A DNA stretch of 64,000 bases, from contig JAHLWP010000003.1 in the NCBI GenBank assembly GCA_019057865.1, positions 148,192-212,191 of the forward strand, read 5' to 3'. Each line of letters begins with the position of its first letter. Position 1 is the stretch's first letter. The notes under the pieces were generated by a model. The model worked only from the letters and a program-made list of their open reading frames with translations. It was not told where the DNA came from and did not search any database. This DNA is from Promethearchaeota archaeon. Its GTDB lineage: Archaea; Asgardarchaeota; Lokiarchaeia; Sigyniarchaeales; SOKP01. Both the position numbers and the translations under genes were made by a program. Below are positions 16,942-25,260 of this stretch, piece by piece.

Positions 16942-18471
16942 ATGATTGAATCGTTTTTCTGGTGGACACAGGAACAAAAACTCATTTCTAATAAAGTTTC
17001 TCAGTTTGTAGATGATAACTTTGAAGAAGCTGAAAAGTACTTTTGGAATACAAAATTTCCTTGGCCATTGGTGAGAAAAGTTGCTGATGAGGGATATTTT
17101 GGAGCAGCTGTTCCTAAAAAGTATGGAGGTTTAGAATTGGGCGCAACTGGAGGTTGTATTGTTGCAGAACAATTGGGCCGTCTATATGCCGTAGGTCATG
17201 TGTTTACAGTAAGTATACTTGCTGGATTAGAACAAATATTAAGATTTGCTAATGATGACCAAAAAGAACAGTGGCTTCCGAAAATCGCAAGTGGAGAAGA
17301 ACTAGGTGCACTCTGTATCACAGAACCCTTTGCTGGATCTGACGCCGCAAACATTTTTACAACTGCAGAAAAAGATGGAGATGAGTGGGTAATAAATGGT
17401 AAAAAAAGATTTATTACGGGTGCTGGAGTTTCAGACAGATATTTTATATATGCCAAAACTAATGACGATCCCTCTATTCGTAAACAATATGGCCATTTGA
17501 CCTCTTTTATAGTAGAAAAAGGGAGACCTGGTTTTACGCTTGAAAAAATTAATCCATTAATTGGATTTGATAATGTACCAAATGGATATATTGACTTTGA
17601 AAATGTTAGAATACCAGACGAAAACCGGATTGGTGCAGTAGGGAAAGGTTGGAATGTGATGATGGCAGGGTTAAATTTTGAACGGCTTATTGGATCTGCA
17701 GTAATGATTGGTGGATTTAAAGATATAATTGCTTTATTATTTCATTACACCAGACGTAGAGTTCAATTTCGACGTACAACCAATCGTTTCCAAGGAAACG
17801 CAGATGGCATCGCTGATATTATATCTAAATATAAAATGGCTAGATTATTTTCTTATCATTGTGCAAAGCTTCTAGATGATGGGATGGAGCCCATGGTTGA
17901 TGCCTCTATTGCTAAAAAGATGAATACGGAATGGATGAGAGAAGTAGGAATAACTGCTATCCAAATTATGGGTGGTGATGGATTAACTAAATTTTATCCT
18001 GCTGAACGTATGCTTCGTGAAGGAAAGATTGGTGAAATTGTCGCAGGTACTTCAGAGATTCAAAATTTGATTATATATCGCTTCTCGGCAATGCTTCCAA
18101 TCTACAACGCAGCTTTGAGATTTAGGTGGAATGATGAGGTTAACGCACCCATTATCTCAAAAAAAGAGTCAAAATTTAAAGGATTAGAGCTTAATGAAGA
18201 AAATTTATTAAAGGTTATCGCTCATGATTATAAAGTTAATCCAGGATTATATATGACTCCAGATGATGTTAGAGAGGATATAGGTGGGAGCCGTTCGGCG
18301 ATAAGGAATATTTTTGAATCCTTAGAAAAACAAAACCTAATCGTTACCCATCGAGATCGTCAGGGTAAGATTGTTTTGGTGAAAGCCACTTATGTTGGTT
18401 TACAAAAAGCATTTCCTAAAGAATATTACCAGTGGTTTCCAGAGTGGTATGATGATTCAGATAAGTTTTAA
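16942..18471 (+). CDS. Acyl-CoA dehydrogenase fused to a C-terminal winged helix
   Basis: Residues 1-395 form an acyl-CoA dehydrogenase, which oxidises an acyl-CoA using FAD and passes electrons to ETF: CITEPFAGSDAANIFTTA and VINGKKRFITGAG (FAD/substrate region) and GEIVAGTSEIQNLI. The usual Glu before GTSEIQ is Ala (A368), while Glu247 in NFERL sits where isovaleryl-CoA and long-chain dehydrogenases keep their catalytic base. Residues about 408-505 add a winged helix: EENLLKVIAHDYKVNPGLYM, DDVREDIGGSRSAIRNIFES and LEKQNLIVTHRDRQGKIVL. This fusion is not usual for the family. The ATG follows GAGGAT; the gene is divergent from the hexapeptide pair. Confidence 0.87.
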   Translation: MIESFFWWTQEQKLISNKVSQFVDDNFEEAEKYFWNTKFPWPLVRKVADEGYFGAAVPKKYGGLELGATGGCIVAEQLGRLYAVGHVFTVSILAGLEQILRFANDDQKEQWLPKIASGEELGALCITEPFAGSDAANIFTTAEKDGDEWVINGKKRFITGAGVSDRYFIYAKTNDDPSIRKQYGHLTSFIVEKGRPGFTLEKINPLIGFDNVPNGYIDFENVRIPDENRIGAVGKGWNVMMAGLNFERLIGSAVMIGGFKDIIALLFHYTRRRVQFRRTTNRFQGNADGIADIISKYKMARLFSYHCAKLLDDGMEPMVDASIAKKMNTEWMREVGITAIQIMGGDGLTKFYPAERMLREGKIGEIVAGTSEIQNLIIYRFSAMLPIYNAALRFRWNDEVNAPIISKKESKFKGLELNEENLLKVIAHDYKVNPGLYMTPDDVREDIGGSRSAIRNIFESLEKQNLIVTHRDRQGKIVLVKATYVGLQKAFPKEYYQWFPEWYDDSDKF

Positions 18472-18508
18472 ATAGCTTATTTTTATTTTCTTTTCTTTTA
18501 AAATTCAA

Positions 18509-18862
18509 TTATTCGATTTCAAAATCTTTAATCATATCAACCTTTTTATTAGCATCAAGAGTGATTGCGATAAGTTTTGGGTTTTCATCATCCTCATCTT
18601 CAGGATCATACATTACAAAATAAAAAATATTACCTTCACTTTCAAAACCAACTTCCATTTCACCAACTTCAGGTAATATCTTTTTAATATTATCTGGAGC
18701 ATTATCTTTAAGTATATTAAATATAGAATCTTCAAGTTTTTCCTGTTTTTTTCTTATTTCCTTAATTTTAGAGAAATCAAATTGTCCAAGAGATTCTTGA
18801 GCTTTTTTATTTAAATCATTCCATTCTTGGAACATGCTTTCCAAACTAGGTTCTGATGCCAT
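18509..18862 (-). CDS. Unknown acidic 117-residue protein
   Basis: The product has an N-terminal helical half (residues 1-50, coiled-coil-like, MFQEWNDLNKKAQESLG and KIKEIRKKQEKLE) and a strand-rich C-terminal half with an acidic loop YDPEDEDDENPK. No family is recognised. Length and composition suggest a small cytosolic protein. It starts with ATG and is divergent from the nitroreductase gene, with about 110 bases between them. Confidence 0.55.
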   Translation of the reverse strand: MASEPSLESMFQEWNDLNKKAQESLGQFDFSKIKEIRKKQEKLEDSIFNILKDNAPDNIKKILPEVGEMEVGFESEGNIFYFVMYDPEDEDDENPKLIAITLDANKKVDMIKDFEIE

Positions 18863-18971
18863 AAGAACTTATTTCATTTGATAAAAATAAAACTTGTTAT
18901 TATCAAGGAAATAAATATTAATTGAATATTCTTTATTAGATTATAAAATCTTAAATTAAAGGTGTTAAAAA

Positions 18972-19544
18972 ACGGCAATCCAATTTCCAAAGCCAAATTT
19001 AAAGGGTACTAAAAGCCTTGAAGAGTGTATTTTTGAACGGGAGAGTGTTAGAAGTTATAAAACCAGACCTATCGAAATTGAGAAAATTTCTCAAATTCTA
19101 TGGGCAGCACAAGGGAAAAAAGGATTTAAAAGAACAGTACCATCTGCGGGAGCTACATATCCTCTAGAAATTTACGTTATCATAAAAGATAAAGGTTTTT
19201 TTCACTATAATGTAGAAAAACATTCTTTAGAAGTAATATCAGAGGAGAAATTAGAAGAAAAACTCTCTCGTGCATCTTGGGATCAGGAATTTATCGCTCA
19301 GGCTTATTTAAATATAATAATATGTGCTGAATTCTCAAGAACTACTGAGAGATATCGTCAAAGAGGGATTAGATATGTATTTATCGAAGTTGGTCATTGT
19401 GCTCAAAATGTTCACTTAGAAGCTGTTGCATTAGGTTTAGCTTCCGTTCCAATAGGAGCATATGAAGATGATAGAGTTAAAAACGTGTTAGGACTTCCAA
19501 AAAAAATTGAGCCACTTTATATCATTCCTATCGGATATCCATAA
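18972..19544 (+). CDS. SagB-type nitroreductase family protein, no canonical start
   Basis: A 190-codon frame ending at TAA 19542-19544 encodes an FMN-binding nitroreductase: LEECIFERESVRSYKTRPIE, ISQILWAAQG, PSAGATYPLEIYVI, and EVGHCAQNVHLEAVALGLAS with the C-terminal GLPKKIEPLYIIPIGYP. These enzymes reduce diverse substrates with NAD(P)H; SagB-like members often act on peptides. No ATG, GTG or TTG exists near the expected N-terminus. ACG at 18972, 7 bases after GGTG, gives MAIQFPKPNLKG, the normal family start; ATC at 18978 is the other choice. A stop at 18966-18968 sets the upstream limit. The CPBP protease gene follows after 60 bases. Confidence 0.8.
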   Translation, partial: TAIQFPKPNLKGTKSLEECIFERESVRSYKTRPIEIEKISQILWAAQGKKGFKRTVPSAGATYPLEIYVIIKDKGFFHYNVEKHSLEVISEEKLEEKLSRASWDQEFIAQAYLNIIICAEFSRTTERYRQRGIRYVFIEVGHCAQNVHLEAVALGLASVPIGAYEDDRVKNVLGLPKKIEPLYIIPIGYP

Positions 19545-19604
19545 TAATTTTAATTATTTTTAATAAGTTATTTATTAAATATTAACAGCAAAAGATAATC
19601 TTTA

Positions 19605-20411
19605 ATGCTAAACAGCAATTCCAAAATAGAAATTAAAATTGCGAATAATATCATCTATTATTTAATTATTTTTTTTATCTTCTTATTTTGGTTCTCTTAT
19701 TCTACTTATGATAATATCTCAATTCTAATTTTAATCTGTTTTTCCATTTTATCCCTAATAATTTACTCACTAATTAAAAATCTAAGGAAAGGCATGGAAT
19801 TAGGAACCAAAATTTTTCATATTTTGTTAATTTTCATTCCAATTACTTTTCTTTTAGACATAATATATTTTTATGAGCCATTTACTCCTCCTTTTTTTAT
19901 TCCCTTTTATGATTTAGTAGGTATAAAACATCAACATAACATAATTTTAATCCTACTATTGTTTTCACTAATATTTGTAAAATTAATAGGAGTTAAAATC
20001 TATTTTTCGATAAGTATGAAAATTAATACAGATTGGAAGGGAGATGAGATATTTGAATTTTTCGCTCAAGATATAATCAATAAAAAGATAATTCTTTTAA
20101 TAATTCTCTTTCCTCTTGGAGCCTTAGTGGAGGAATTTATTTACAGATGTTTATTTTTAAGCGTTTTGATTTATTTCCTCAATTGGGATCTTGTTTTTAG
20201 TATATTTTTTATTTCAGGTCTATTTGGAATAGCACATTATTCTGCTTCGAAAAATTTGGGTCATGTACTTTCTACTCTAATATCCTCCATCATTTATTTT
20301 TATGCATTAATTAATTTGGGTTTATTATATCCTTGGATATTTCATTTTCTTACAAATATTTTTGTCGTATTATTTTATGTTCAAAATAGAAAGAAAAAGT
20401 TGACTAAATGA
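19605..20411 (+). CDS. CPBP-family intramembrane metalloprotease
   Basis: The 268-residue protein has about seven membrane segments and the CPBP (Abi/CAAX protease) motifs: E176-E177 with R181 (LVEEFIYR), FGIAH with H211, and H247 in FHFLTNIF. The family includes the CAAX-prenyl protease Rce1 and bacteriocin-immunity proteins; the Glu and His residues bind the catalytic zinc within the membrane. It begins with ATG and follows the nitroreductase closely on the same strand, so they may share a transcript. The substrate cannot be predicted. Confidence 0.85.
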   Translation: MLNSNSKIEIKIANNIIYYLIIFFIFLFWFSYSTYDNISILILICFSILSLIIYSLIKNLRKGMELGTKIFHILLIFIPITFLLDIIYFYEPFTPPFFIPFYDLVGIKHQHNIILILLLFSLIFVKLIGVKIYFSISMKINTDWKGDEIFEFFAQDIINKKIILLIILFPLGALVEEFIYRCLFLSVLIYFLNWDLVFSIFFISGLFGIAHYSASKNLGHVLSTLISSIIYFYALINLGLLYPWIFHFLTNIFVVLFYVQNRKKKLTK

Positions 20412-20463
20412 AGGAGAAAATATTAAATATTAATTCTATATGGTAAAAGATAATATATTTCTA

Positions 20464-20790
20464 TTAAGGTATTATCACAGAAGGATCTTCTTTTATTTTA
20501 TCTAAAACAATTTGAGTCTTAATTTCTTCTACTCCTGGGAGATTGCGAAGTTTTTCAATGAGTTCCATTGAATCAGAATGATCAAGACATTTTGCCATTA
20601 TAAATATTGGATATTCTCCAGTTATTATGTAAGCATATTTGATTTTTATCATTTCTTCTATTTTTTTCTTAATATCCTCTAAAGGGTAAGAAGAATTTAC
20701 TCGAAGTGATGATAGAATAGAATTATCTTCTAATATTCGGTCTAAAACAATCTCAGTTTTGACTTTTAAAAAGTAGAATTTTTTCTTCAC
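20464..20790 (-). CDS. Lrp/AsnC-type RAM-domain protein without HTH
   Basis: The 108-residue product resembles the ligand-binding RAM (AsnC_trans_reg) domain: KYAYIITGEYPIFIMAKCLD, MELIEKLRNLPGVEEIKTQI and a C-terminal strand. The family's usual N-terminal helix-turn-helix is absent; instead there is a short strand (KFYFLKVKTEIVLDRILED). RAM domains bind amino acids and oligomerise. Standalone RAM proteins are thought to modulate full-length Lrp partners. Start is ATG. It follows the MNT gene by 20 bases on the same strand. Confidence 0.65.
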   Translation of the reverse strand: MKKKFYFLKVKTEIVLDRILEDNSILSSLRVNSSYPLEDIKKKIEEMIKIKYAYIITGEYPIFIMAKCLDHSDSMELIEKLRNLPGVEEIKTQIVLDKIKEDPSVIIP

Positions 20791-20810
20791 TCTTCAGTAT
20801 ATTAGATCTT

Positions 20811-21218
20811 TTAATCTGAAAACATACTTTCTGGAAGAATCCAAACAGGGGGATCTCTTTTGAGCCCTTTTTTTTTAAGTTTTTCAAGCCTTTCTTTATA
20901 ATCGTTATAAAAATCATATCCAAAAACACAGATGCCATGATCAATAGCATCCAAAATGGATACAACGCCTTCATGAAACATTTTATTAAATTCATTAGCT
21001 CTATAACAAAATGCATCCAATCCTAAAGATAATTTATAATGTTCATAAATAATGGTTGACCTATTAATGAAAGGTTCTTTAAAATCTCCAACAAATATCA
21101 TATCTAGATCGCTATTTTCCATAAAATCACTTCTTGCTCTTGATCCAAATAAAATTACACATTCTAACGGCACTTTTTTGTTAATAATTTCCGATAATTT
21201 GATTAAATAATCCTTCAA
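20811..21218 (-). CDS. MNT-type nucleotidyltransferase antitoxin
   Basis: The protein holds the minimal nucleotidyltransferase motif VILFGSRARSDFMENSDLDM, the GSx10DxD signature. In HEPN/MNT modules the MNT protein can transfer AMP to the HEPN toxin and silence it. I place the start at TTG 21218, which follows GAGG by six bases and overlaps the end of the HEPN gene; an in-frame TTG at 21266 would add 16 residues. The C-terminus is basic (LEKLKKKGLKRDPP). It is paired with the HEPN gene directly upstream. Confidence 0.8.
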   Translation of the reverse strand: MKDYLIKLSEIINKKVPLECVILFGSRARSDFMENSDLDMIFVGDFKEPFINRSTIIYEHYKLSLGLDAFCYRANEFNKMFHEGVVSILDAIDHGICVFGYDFYNDYKERLEKLKKKGLKRDPPVWILPESMFSD

Positions 21219-21219
21219 A

Positions 21220-21636
21220 TCAGCCTCTAATATTTTCTTTATTTCCTTTAATTTCTTTATTAACAAAATTGATTATTTTTTTCGCTTGATTCATCGCTAA
21301 TTCTGCTTCTTGTTTATGATAGGCTTTATGTGGTGCAATATTTGGAAGAGCATCAGGATAACGAGTTGTAATATAGTGTTTGTCAAGGCTTAGTGCTGTC
21401 CTTTCGATATCTTCAAAATTTGCATTTTTTATATCTTTATATTTTTCTAAAAGAGAGTGAATAGAATGACCCCATCCATAGAGTTTATTATGATATAACA
21501 AGGCTTTCACTGCTTTTTCTGCTGCTTGTTGACAATGAAAAACTACAGTATTGAATCTATCATTCTCAAATAAAATCTTAGCATTTTCTAAATCCCAGTT
21601 TGCTTCCTCTAGCCAATTGGCTATCCGTTCGTTCAT
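21220..21636 (-). CDS. HEPN-domain protein (toxin partner of MNT)
   Basis: The 138-residue protein begins NERIANWLEEANWDLENAKI and continues with FHCQQAAEKAVKALL, the classic four-helix HEPN start, then LDKHYITTRYPDALPN, typical of the PF05168 subgroup. HEPN proteins are often ribonucleases; the residues here (His/Arg around the TRYPD loop) fit the group, though the RX4-6H motif is not clear. The MNT gene starts at its stop, giving the standard toxin-antitoxin order. Start is ATG at 21636. Confidence 0.82.
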   Translation of the reverse strand: MNERIANWLEEANWDLENAKILFENDRFNTVVFHCQQAAEKAVKALLYHNKLYGWGHSIHSLLEKYKDIKNANFEDIERTALSLDKHYITTRYPDALPNIAPHKAYHKQEAELAMNQAKKIINFVNKEIKGNKENIRG

Positions 21637-21854
21637 AAAAGCGATTTTATTTTTTAAAAAGTTGTTCTATATTAAATATATCCTTTCAATTTTAAAAAAC
21701 TAGGTAGAAAGAGAATTATGATTTGCTCTTTTTTCACAGAAAAAGTCTTCAAAAAGGTTTGAAATATTACTCAAATTTTATTTGAACGTTTATTTTATTT
21801 TTGTTCCTTAAATTTTTAAGATCTGACGCTTGAATATTATAAAGTGGTTAAGTA

Positions 21855-21877
21855 AAATATTGATATTATCAATATTT
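21855..21877. promoter_or_regulatory. 11-bp perfect palindrome
   Basis: AAATATTGATA at 21855-21865, one central T, then TATCAATATTT at 21867-21877, with a further GATATTGATATT just downstream (about 21880-21891). It lies before the flavoprotein remnant and looks like a dimeric regulator site. A TATA-like ATATTATAAAG lies about 25 bases upstream. Confidence 0.4.
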
Positions 21878-22041
21878 ATGATATTGATATTAAAGGAGGA
21901 TATTTAGGTTGTCTGCAGTGTGGGTATGATAATCAGTGTGTTTATAAAGATAAAGATGAATTTATGGAGTTTTGGAATCAAAAACTTAAAACTTCAGATA
22001 TTTTGATTTTTGTAGGAAATATAAAAGAGGAAAATACCTGA
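21856..22041 (+). pseudogene. Remnant of an iron-sulfur flavoprotein / FMN reductase
   Basis: A 61-codon open frame, with no start codon after an upstream TAA, encodes YDIDIKGGYLGCLQCGYDNQ followed by C, then DKDEFMEFWNQKLKTSDILI and FVG. This matches the middle of NADPH-dependent FMN reductase-like iron-sulfur flavoproteins: strand, CxxCxxxxxC cluster, DD-type helix and a 'D-I-L-I' strand. The N-terminal FMN-binding third and the C-terminal half are missing. It ends at TGA 22039-22041, overlapping the 3' end of the opposite gene. I read it as a gene fragment. Confidence 0.55.
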
Positions 22042-22281
22042 ATAAATTGAATCAATTATCCCAACAACACTATTCGCTACTGTATCTTTAGGAAATGTGT
22101 GCTTTAAAACTGCAAAAAATGTACCTATGGCTCCAATAATAATGAGAAAAGTAATGAAAATTGAGCTAAACTGCATAATTCCAATATCAGAAAGTATATT
22201 AATGAGAATAATAGGGAGAACTAAATAGAATACTGCTTTTAGTGTCCCATATATAATCATTTCTTTGATTTGAATTTTCAT
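21994..22281 (-). CDS. Small membrane protein, unknown
   Basis: The 95-residue protein has three predicted membrane helices (AVFYLVLPIILINIL, SSIFITFLIIIGAIGTFFAV, and IIDSIYSGIFLFYI) and short basic ends. No family is recognised. It starts with ATG. Its 3' end overlaps the flavoprotein remnant on the other strand by 48 bases, which suggests recombination near here. Confidence 0.5.
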   Translation of the reverse strand: MKIQIKEMIIYGTLKAVFYLVLPIILINILSDIGIMQFSSIFITFLIIIGAIGTFFAVLKHTFPKDTVANSVVGIIDSIYSGIFLFYISYKNQNI

Positions 22282-22481
22282 TTACTCAAACCTTCATTTT
22301 TTGATTAGATTAGCTTCTTAATTGATGTTTTGTGATAATAATTACTTAGTGGAAATTATCATTAATAAATAGATCTATTAAAAAAATTTCCATTTTCCCC
22401 CTAAATTTTTACTCTAATTAAATTTTTTAACTTAACATTCTTTATATTTTTACAATATATGTATAAGATTTGTTATAATTC

Positions 22482-23216
22482 ATGGAATCAATAAATAATC
22501 TTTTTAAAAAAGCTATAAAATCTAGAGATTCAGAAGAAATTAATGAATTTCTAATTGAATTAAGTAAAGATCCAGAAAAAGAATATCTTACATTTTTAAA
22601 CTATTTCATTGATAATATTAACCTCCCAATTTTTGAAAAAATTAAGATAAATTTAATTTTTGCATTGGGCGAAATTGGAGAAAAAGTCCAATTGGATGAG
22701 AGATATCTAAAATTCTTAGAAGAAATATATTACATATCTGATAGGTGGGTAAGAAATGAAATAATTCAGGCAATAGATAAAATTTCAAGAAAATCAGAAT
22801 TGCCAGGATATCACCTCCAATTGATAAGATTTTCATTAATAGATGATTATGAACCAGTTGTTATTAATTCTTTAAAGATTTTACTTGGTTTACAAAATCT
22901 TCCTAATTTTATTTTGAAAAATGTCATACAAATTTTAAAATCTAAAAACTCTGAAATTATTCAGGAATGCTCCTTAATTTTACAAAAATTTATTCACGAT
23001 TCAAATCAATTATTTTTCTTATTAAATGATTCAGAGATGTATAAAAGTATTAAAAAGGGAACAATTCGATCTTTACTAATAGCTTACTTTAAATCAGTTA
23101 TAAACCTAGAATCCTTCAAAAAAAAGATAGAAAACGCTAATTGGGATAAAGATTCTAAAGAGAGATACATTAAAGAAATTGATACTTATGAAAGAATTTT
23201 GCTAAAAAATCTATAA
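22482..23216 (+). CDS. HEAT-repeat protein
   Basis: The 244-residue protein is built of helical pairs with HEAT spacing: IKINLIFALGEIGEKV, RWVRNEIIQAIDKISRK, EPVVINSLKILLGLQ and SEIIQECSLILQKFI. HEAT proteins act as scaffolds. It begins with ATG. The 3' end lies 10 bases from the stop of the convergent P-loop ATPase gene. No partner can be named from the sequence alone. Confidence 0.68.
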   Translation: MESINNLFKKAIKSRDSEEINEFLIELSKDPEKEYLTFLNYFIDNINLPIFEKIKINLIFALGEIGEKVQLDERYLKFLEEIYYISDRWVRNEIIQAIDKISRKSELPGYHLQLIRFSLIDDYEPVVINSLKILLGLQNLPNFILKNVIQILKSKNSEIIQECSLILQKFIHDSNQLFFLLNDSEMYKSIKKGTIRSLLIAYFKSVINLESFKKKIENANWDKDSKERYIKEIDTYERILLKNL

Positions 23217-23226
23217 TCTAATAGAT

Positions 23227-24456
23227 TTATTCATATTTTACAAGAATATCATCTAATTCTTCATAAGAAAAAATTATTTCATTAAATATTTTTATTAAAA
23301 ATTTTATTATTTCTCTCGGATTACCATTGGACTTATTGAATATATATTTTAAAACTTTTTCATTTAAAGGATAATAAGAATCTGGATTTTCCTTAAGAAA
23401 TTCAACATAATTTATATTTTCGAGGAATTGTTCCATTGCTTTCTTATAAAATTGGAACATATCTCGCTCATCCAAACCTAACATAAATAGAGGTTCTTTT
23501 AAGAAAAGTAAGAGTTTTCTATTCTTTTCTTCAATCATTTTTTTTATTTCTTCAAATGAATCAATTGATTTTAGGGTAATAATAGTTCTTATTCCATGTA
23601 TCTCCTGTAAATTGAGAATTTTTCCAAATATTTTTTTAGCAGTCCTAATTTCGGGTAAAGAACGATTTTGCGTTCCATAAAGCCAACTTGGATCAAATAC
23701 TTCTTCAATTTCATCTGTTTCTTCTTCAGCAGCCTTCATCATAGAGAGAATTTTTTCAAAATCATCAATAAAAAGTACACTTCCTAATTTTGAATTTTCA
23801 ATTAGAATTTTCAACATTAAAAATGAATTAACTTCTTTTCTTAAATCGTGTGTTAAATTTAATCTCGATAATTCTCTTACATCCATTAATTCTCCAAGAA
23901 ACCACCTTTCAGCATCTATTTTTTTATAAGGATCTAATTGATGAGCTGTAATTGCATTTATTACATCTTTTAATGCAATTTCATCATCAAACATTGATGA
24001 CCAATTTTCACAAGCAGTTTTTCTTACTTTATTGATATCGGCTACATGAAAAAATCCAAATTTTCTCTCTAATGCACCCCAACTATTACATAATTGATTA
24101 GCAATGTATCTTAATGGTTCAATTCCCAAATTTTCAATAAATTCTGAATATGTATTATAATAAAATTTCTTATATACATTCTCTAATGAAACATATACAG
24201 TATTATGATAATATAATTTATTTTTTAGTGCCCAATATAAATGTGTCTTTCCAATTCCTACTCCTCCTATAATAGGTAGGATAAAATTTTCATTATTCTC
24301 AATTATATTTATTATTGATTCTAATAAATCCTGTCTTGATTGAACTAGACTAAGCTCTTCCTTAAACTCACCTGTAGATACAAATTTTTTAAAAGGGGAG
24401 CCAAGAATTTTTAAGAAATACAATAATTTTTGTTTAGTATTTTCGAAAAGTAGCAT
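23227..24456 (-). CDS. AAA/STAND-like P-loop ATPase
   Basis: The 409-residue protein has a Walker A motif G64-G-V-G-I-G-K-T71 and a Walker B LFIDDFEKIL (Asp231/Asp232), then a helical lid ending SNGNPREIIKFLIKIF, as in ORC/Cdc6-like and STAND ATPases. An insert between the motifs (residues about 95-215) is helical and unusual. It has no HTH and no origin-like motif, so it is unlikely to be a replication initiator. It starts with ATG and lies downstream of the unknown gene at 24496 on the same strand. Confidence 0.72.
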   Translation of the reverse strand: MLLFENTKQKLLYFLKILGSPFKKFVSTGEFKEELSLVQSRQDLLESIINIIENNENFILPIIGGVGIGKTHLYWALKNKLYYHNTVYVSLENVYKKFYYNTYSEFIENLGIEPLRYIANQLCNSWGALERKFGFFHVADINKVRKTACENWSSMFDDEIALKDVINAITAHQLDPYKKIDAERWFLGELMDVRELSRLNLTHDLRKEVNSFLMLKILIENSKLGSVLFIDDFEKILSMMKAAEEETDEIEEVFDPSWLYGTQNRSLPEIRTAKKIFGKILNLQEIHGIRTIITLKSIDSFEEIKKMIEEKNRKLLLFLKEPLFMLGLDERDMFQFYKKAMEQFLENINYVEFLKENPDSYYPLNEKVLKYIFNKSNGNPREIIKFLIKIFNEIIFSYEELDDILVKYE

Positions 24457-24495
24457 CTTAGTGATTCATAAAGATTTAAATTTTTAATTTTTATA

Positions 24496-25125
24496 TTAAG
24501 TAGTCTTGAGGGACTCACTTCCTAGGATTATTATAAAACCAACTACTTTATCATCTACATTAGCTAAAGGTTCAAAACTTATATTAAGATCCTCCTTTTG
24601 GTCTCGTCCTACAATTAAACAATCATAAAAGACAGGATCACCTTTATCATTAATTACAACTCTATCAGCAACTAGCATCCCATTTCTAATTAAAGCAACT
24701 GGATTTTTAAGAATTTCACCTTTAAAAAAATCAAGATGATTAATTCCTTGTTTATAATCATTTAAATACAATCCTGCAGTGTGTAAAAGAGTAATTGTAA
24801 ACGGAAATGCGTCAGAGAATTGTCCTTCGCTATAAAGTTCCATAATATCATTTGGCATTAAAACACAATACTCCAAGGCAGAATCCTCCAGATTTTCCCA
24901 GGAGAAATCAGATTTCCTCGAATAAGCAATCTTCTTTTCAGATATATCTTCAAATCCAACTAATAAGCCTTGAGAAATATTAATTCCTTCAGAATCTGTA
25001 ATTTTAATATTATCTGAAAAGATAATTGAGTCTTCATATTTTGAAATAATTGAACCTGTAAATTCTCCAATAATTTTAATTTCATTTATGGAATCATATA
25101 AGATAATTTTATCTGTGTTATTCAT
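24496..25125 (-). CDS. Unknown 209-residue protein
   Basis: The product alternates strands and short helices and ends with NVDDKVVGFIIILGSES. Motifs such as DGNVI or zinc sites are absent and no family is recognised. It starts with ATG and its stop lies 40 bases before the ATPase gene on the same strand, so they are likely co-transcribed. It is divergent from the 414-residue unknown protein at 25261. A role with the ATPase is guilt by association only. Confidence 0.5.
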   Translation of the reverse strand: MNNTDKIILYDSINEIKIIGEFTGSIISKYEDSIIFSDNIKITDSEGINISQGLLVGFEDISEKKIAYSRKSDFSWENLEDSALEYCVLMPNDIMELYSEGQFSDAFPFTITLLHTAGLYLNDYKQGINHLDFFKGEILKNPVALIRNGMLVADRVVINDKGDPVFYDCLIVGRDQKEDLNISFEPLANVDDKVVGFIIILGSESLKTT

Positions 25126-25260
25126 TATCAGTACATTTATGATGATATATCGTATACATAATATTATGAACTCTGAATGTTACAACATTAATCTTATATA
25201 TTAAACTTTCCATATAATTTTAGGTAGAATATATTTAATTAATAAGCAAATTTCAAAAAA

